A model generated the notes under the pieces. It did not search any database, was not told the origin of the DNA, and saw nothing but the letters and a program-made list of their open reading frames with translations. Source: Phoronis australis (lineage: Eukaryota > Phoronida > Phoronidae). From it: a stretch of 60,000 nt of DNA. A program made the position numbers and the translations under genes. This document shows, piece by piece, positions 58,971-60,000 of the stretch. The stretch lies in NCBI GenBank assembly GCA_002633005.1, contig NMRA01000233.1, positions 253,687 to 313,686 of the forward strand, written 5' to 3'. How positions within the stretch are numbered: position 1 is the stretch's first letter; each line of letters starts with the position of its first letter.

Positions 58971-59424
58971 GTCAACGGGGCAACTCGCAATCCGGACTTA
59001 GACGAGTTCTCATCCGACGAAGACTTCACAGTTGGATCGTCGGGTTTCGCAGGCTATCACTTCGAACCGAAATACACTGACCAAGAAATTGTAGAGAAGC
59101 TCCGTGAATTTGCACAGACAACGGAACATATGAATCGTTCCGACAACCGTTTGAATGACTTGTCATGGTCAGCGCCCTAAGTGCATGATTATGGAAACGA
59201 TTGACACTTTCGTTTGCTGCCACGAAATTCCGCAAGTGAAACGCCTGCTTAAAGAAGTGCAGACGTGTCTCACGTACCATCCCGATTTTGCACCGCATCT
59301 AAACAGAGGTGTGCTTACGACGTTTTTACAGTTGAGAAAAAGAAATGGCGAAAACATCCTACACCCAGCTAGAGGACCAAACAGAAGTCTCATGAACGAG
59401 TCACCCATCAAAGAGGTTATATAA
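58971..59424 (+). pseudogene. P2X7-ballast-domain protein, frameshifted
   Basis: The first frame (to TAA at 59178-59180) has NPDLDEFSSDEDFTVGSS, GYHFEPKYTDQEIVEKL and LNDLSW. A shift near 59155-59180 leads into a second frame with PKCMIMETIDTFVCCHEI, CLTYHPDFAPHLNRGVLTTF and a stop at 59422-59424. The 'W-C.C..C..M.T..E..CC.E' pattern followed by 'C....P.F....L....L' is the C-terminal cysteine-rich ballast domain of the P2X7 receptor. This domain is also known as a stand-alone domain in invertebrate proteins. Here the first cysteines after Trp are lost at the frameshift. It is probably cargo of the transposon; a function in transposition is unproven. Confidence 0.75.
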
Positions 59425-60000
59425 AACGTTACGTTCTCACGTTTTGAATTAATTGTAACTAGCTGGAACCCGTGCTTCGTGCGGTTACCAGCTATTGTAA
59501 GGGAATTAGATTTAGCCTGTTTACCCTATACATGGGAAGTTGCCCTGGTGATACATTCTTCAGTTCGGAAACAAAAATATCACGTAAAAGCTATGCTGTT
59601 ATCAATACTTTTAAGTATTGTTTGCTGTTGCCATCCATTTTTGCTTATCGATTTTCACTTTTTGTTGAATCTCACTGTTATAGTTAGTTCACCGTGCACA
59701 GATGTGATGGTGGTACTACCACGAGGTAGATACACGCATTGCGTCCTTATTACCATACCTCGAATTCACATGTACATGTCTTTTCATGAATGTAGGTTTC
59801 ACGTGTTTAGCTGCAGTGAACAAAGTCCTCAATCAAATTATCTTGGTGCTATTGCCATTATAGTGTGGTGCCACCTATCAGTTATAACGATTTGTTAAGT
59901 CACTGTACTTTAGTCTCGTTTTTCAATTATTACAACGTCAAGTGTCTGCTCCATATGTCTGCTTCATTTGAGCACCATATCATAACCCACGGACCACCGG
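59425..60000. other. Unassigned end of the window
   Basis: CTAGCTGGAACCCGTGCTTC near 59459 resembles a short motif common in invertebrate repeats. Open frames on the + strand (up to 139 codons at 59479-59898) show no recognisable domain. Confidence 0.35.

Larger units (their letters stand above)
57618..60000 (-). mobile_element. THAP/ballast element, copy D (inverted, runs off or is truncated)
   Basis: It starts AGGAGAATGCCACCC, the right TIR of copies B and C in inverse orientation, with TGAA in place of TTAA outside. Then 57618-58950 aligns with 49490-50532 reversed, apart from an inserted LINE tail at about 58145-58445. It keeps the longest ballast gene of the window. The other TIR is not seen before 60000, so the true end is unknown and may be near 59450 or beyond the window. 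Confidence 0.65.

Noticed and set aside
59479-59898. 139-codon hydrophobic frame on the + strand
   Set aside because: There is no known domain. It lies past the ballast stop codon in probable transposon or repeat sequence.
1-60000. CRISPR arrays, operons, prophages, rRNA genes
   Set aside because: None seen. The sequence is animal nuclear DNA, and the spaced repeats at 28980-30335 vary too much and are too long to be a CRISPR array.

Overview
The window is animal nuclear DNA, most likely from a marine invertebrate. It is AT-rich, its genes are split by long introns with GT-AG borders, and it is full of decayed DNA transposons, LINE pieces and tandem repeats. There is no sign of operons, ribosome-binding sites or dense coding. 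The species cannot be fixed from sequence alone. A cnidarian, lancelet, hemichordate or other heterozygous marine animal would fit. There are two assembly gaps, at 12165-13007 and 51573-52178.

The first half is one giant imperfect palindrome. The left arm (about 1677-16031) is the reverse complement of the right arm (about 16679-28368), around a spacer of about 650 bp. A multi-exon gene for a coiled-coil-rich protein is present once in each arm, transcribed outward from the centre. On the right its visible exons are open and three of them join in phase: 18631-18757, 20371-20443, 20731-20904, and a terminal exon at 25957-26350 with a poly(A) signal. On the left the same exons carry stop codons and at least one lost splice site, so that copy looks like a pseudogene. 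The arms also differ by insertions of about 0.6 to 1.45 kb.

From 28.4 to 33.5 kb lie an array of about 150-bp repeats ending in a GACAGACGG-type tract, and a second tandem repeat with units of about 0.8-0.95 kb. Between them is the signal-peptide exon (31360-31444) of the best gene here: a secreted CAP/CRISP-type protein. Further exons lie at 46715, 47769, 48190, 48773, 53525 and 54772. Their phases join without a break and give a signal peptide, a full CAP domain and an EGF-like cysteine module. The 3' end is unresolved.

The introns of the CAP gene are a sink for transposons. Three related elements (38414-39557, 49058-50532, and 57618 onward in inverse orientation) have TIRs like AAGAGAATGTCACCC; two have clear TTAA flanks and the third has TGAA at its only visible end. 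They carry remnants of a THAP zinc finger and of a protein with the P2X7-receptor C-terminal cysteine-rich ('ballast') domain, facing each other. A different TIR element inside the palindrome (24271-25357) carries the same two kinds of fragment in the same convergent layout. This recurring THAP/ballast pair is the strongest candidate for something little described. A third TTAA element (51192-52659) sits inside a LINE remnant.
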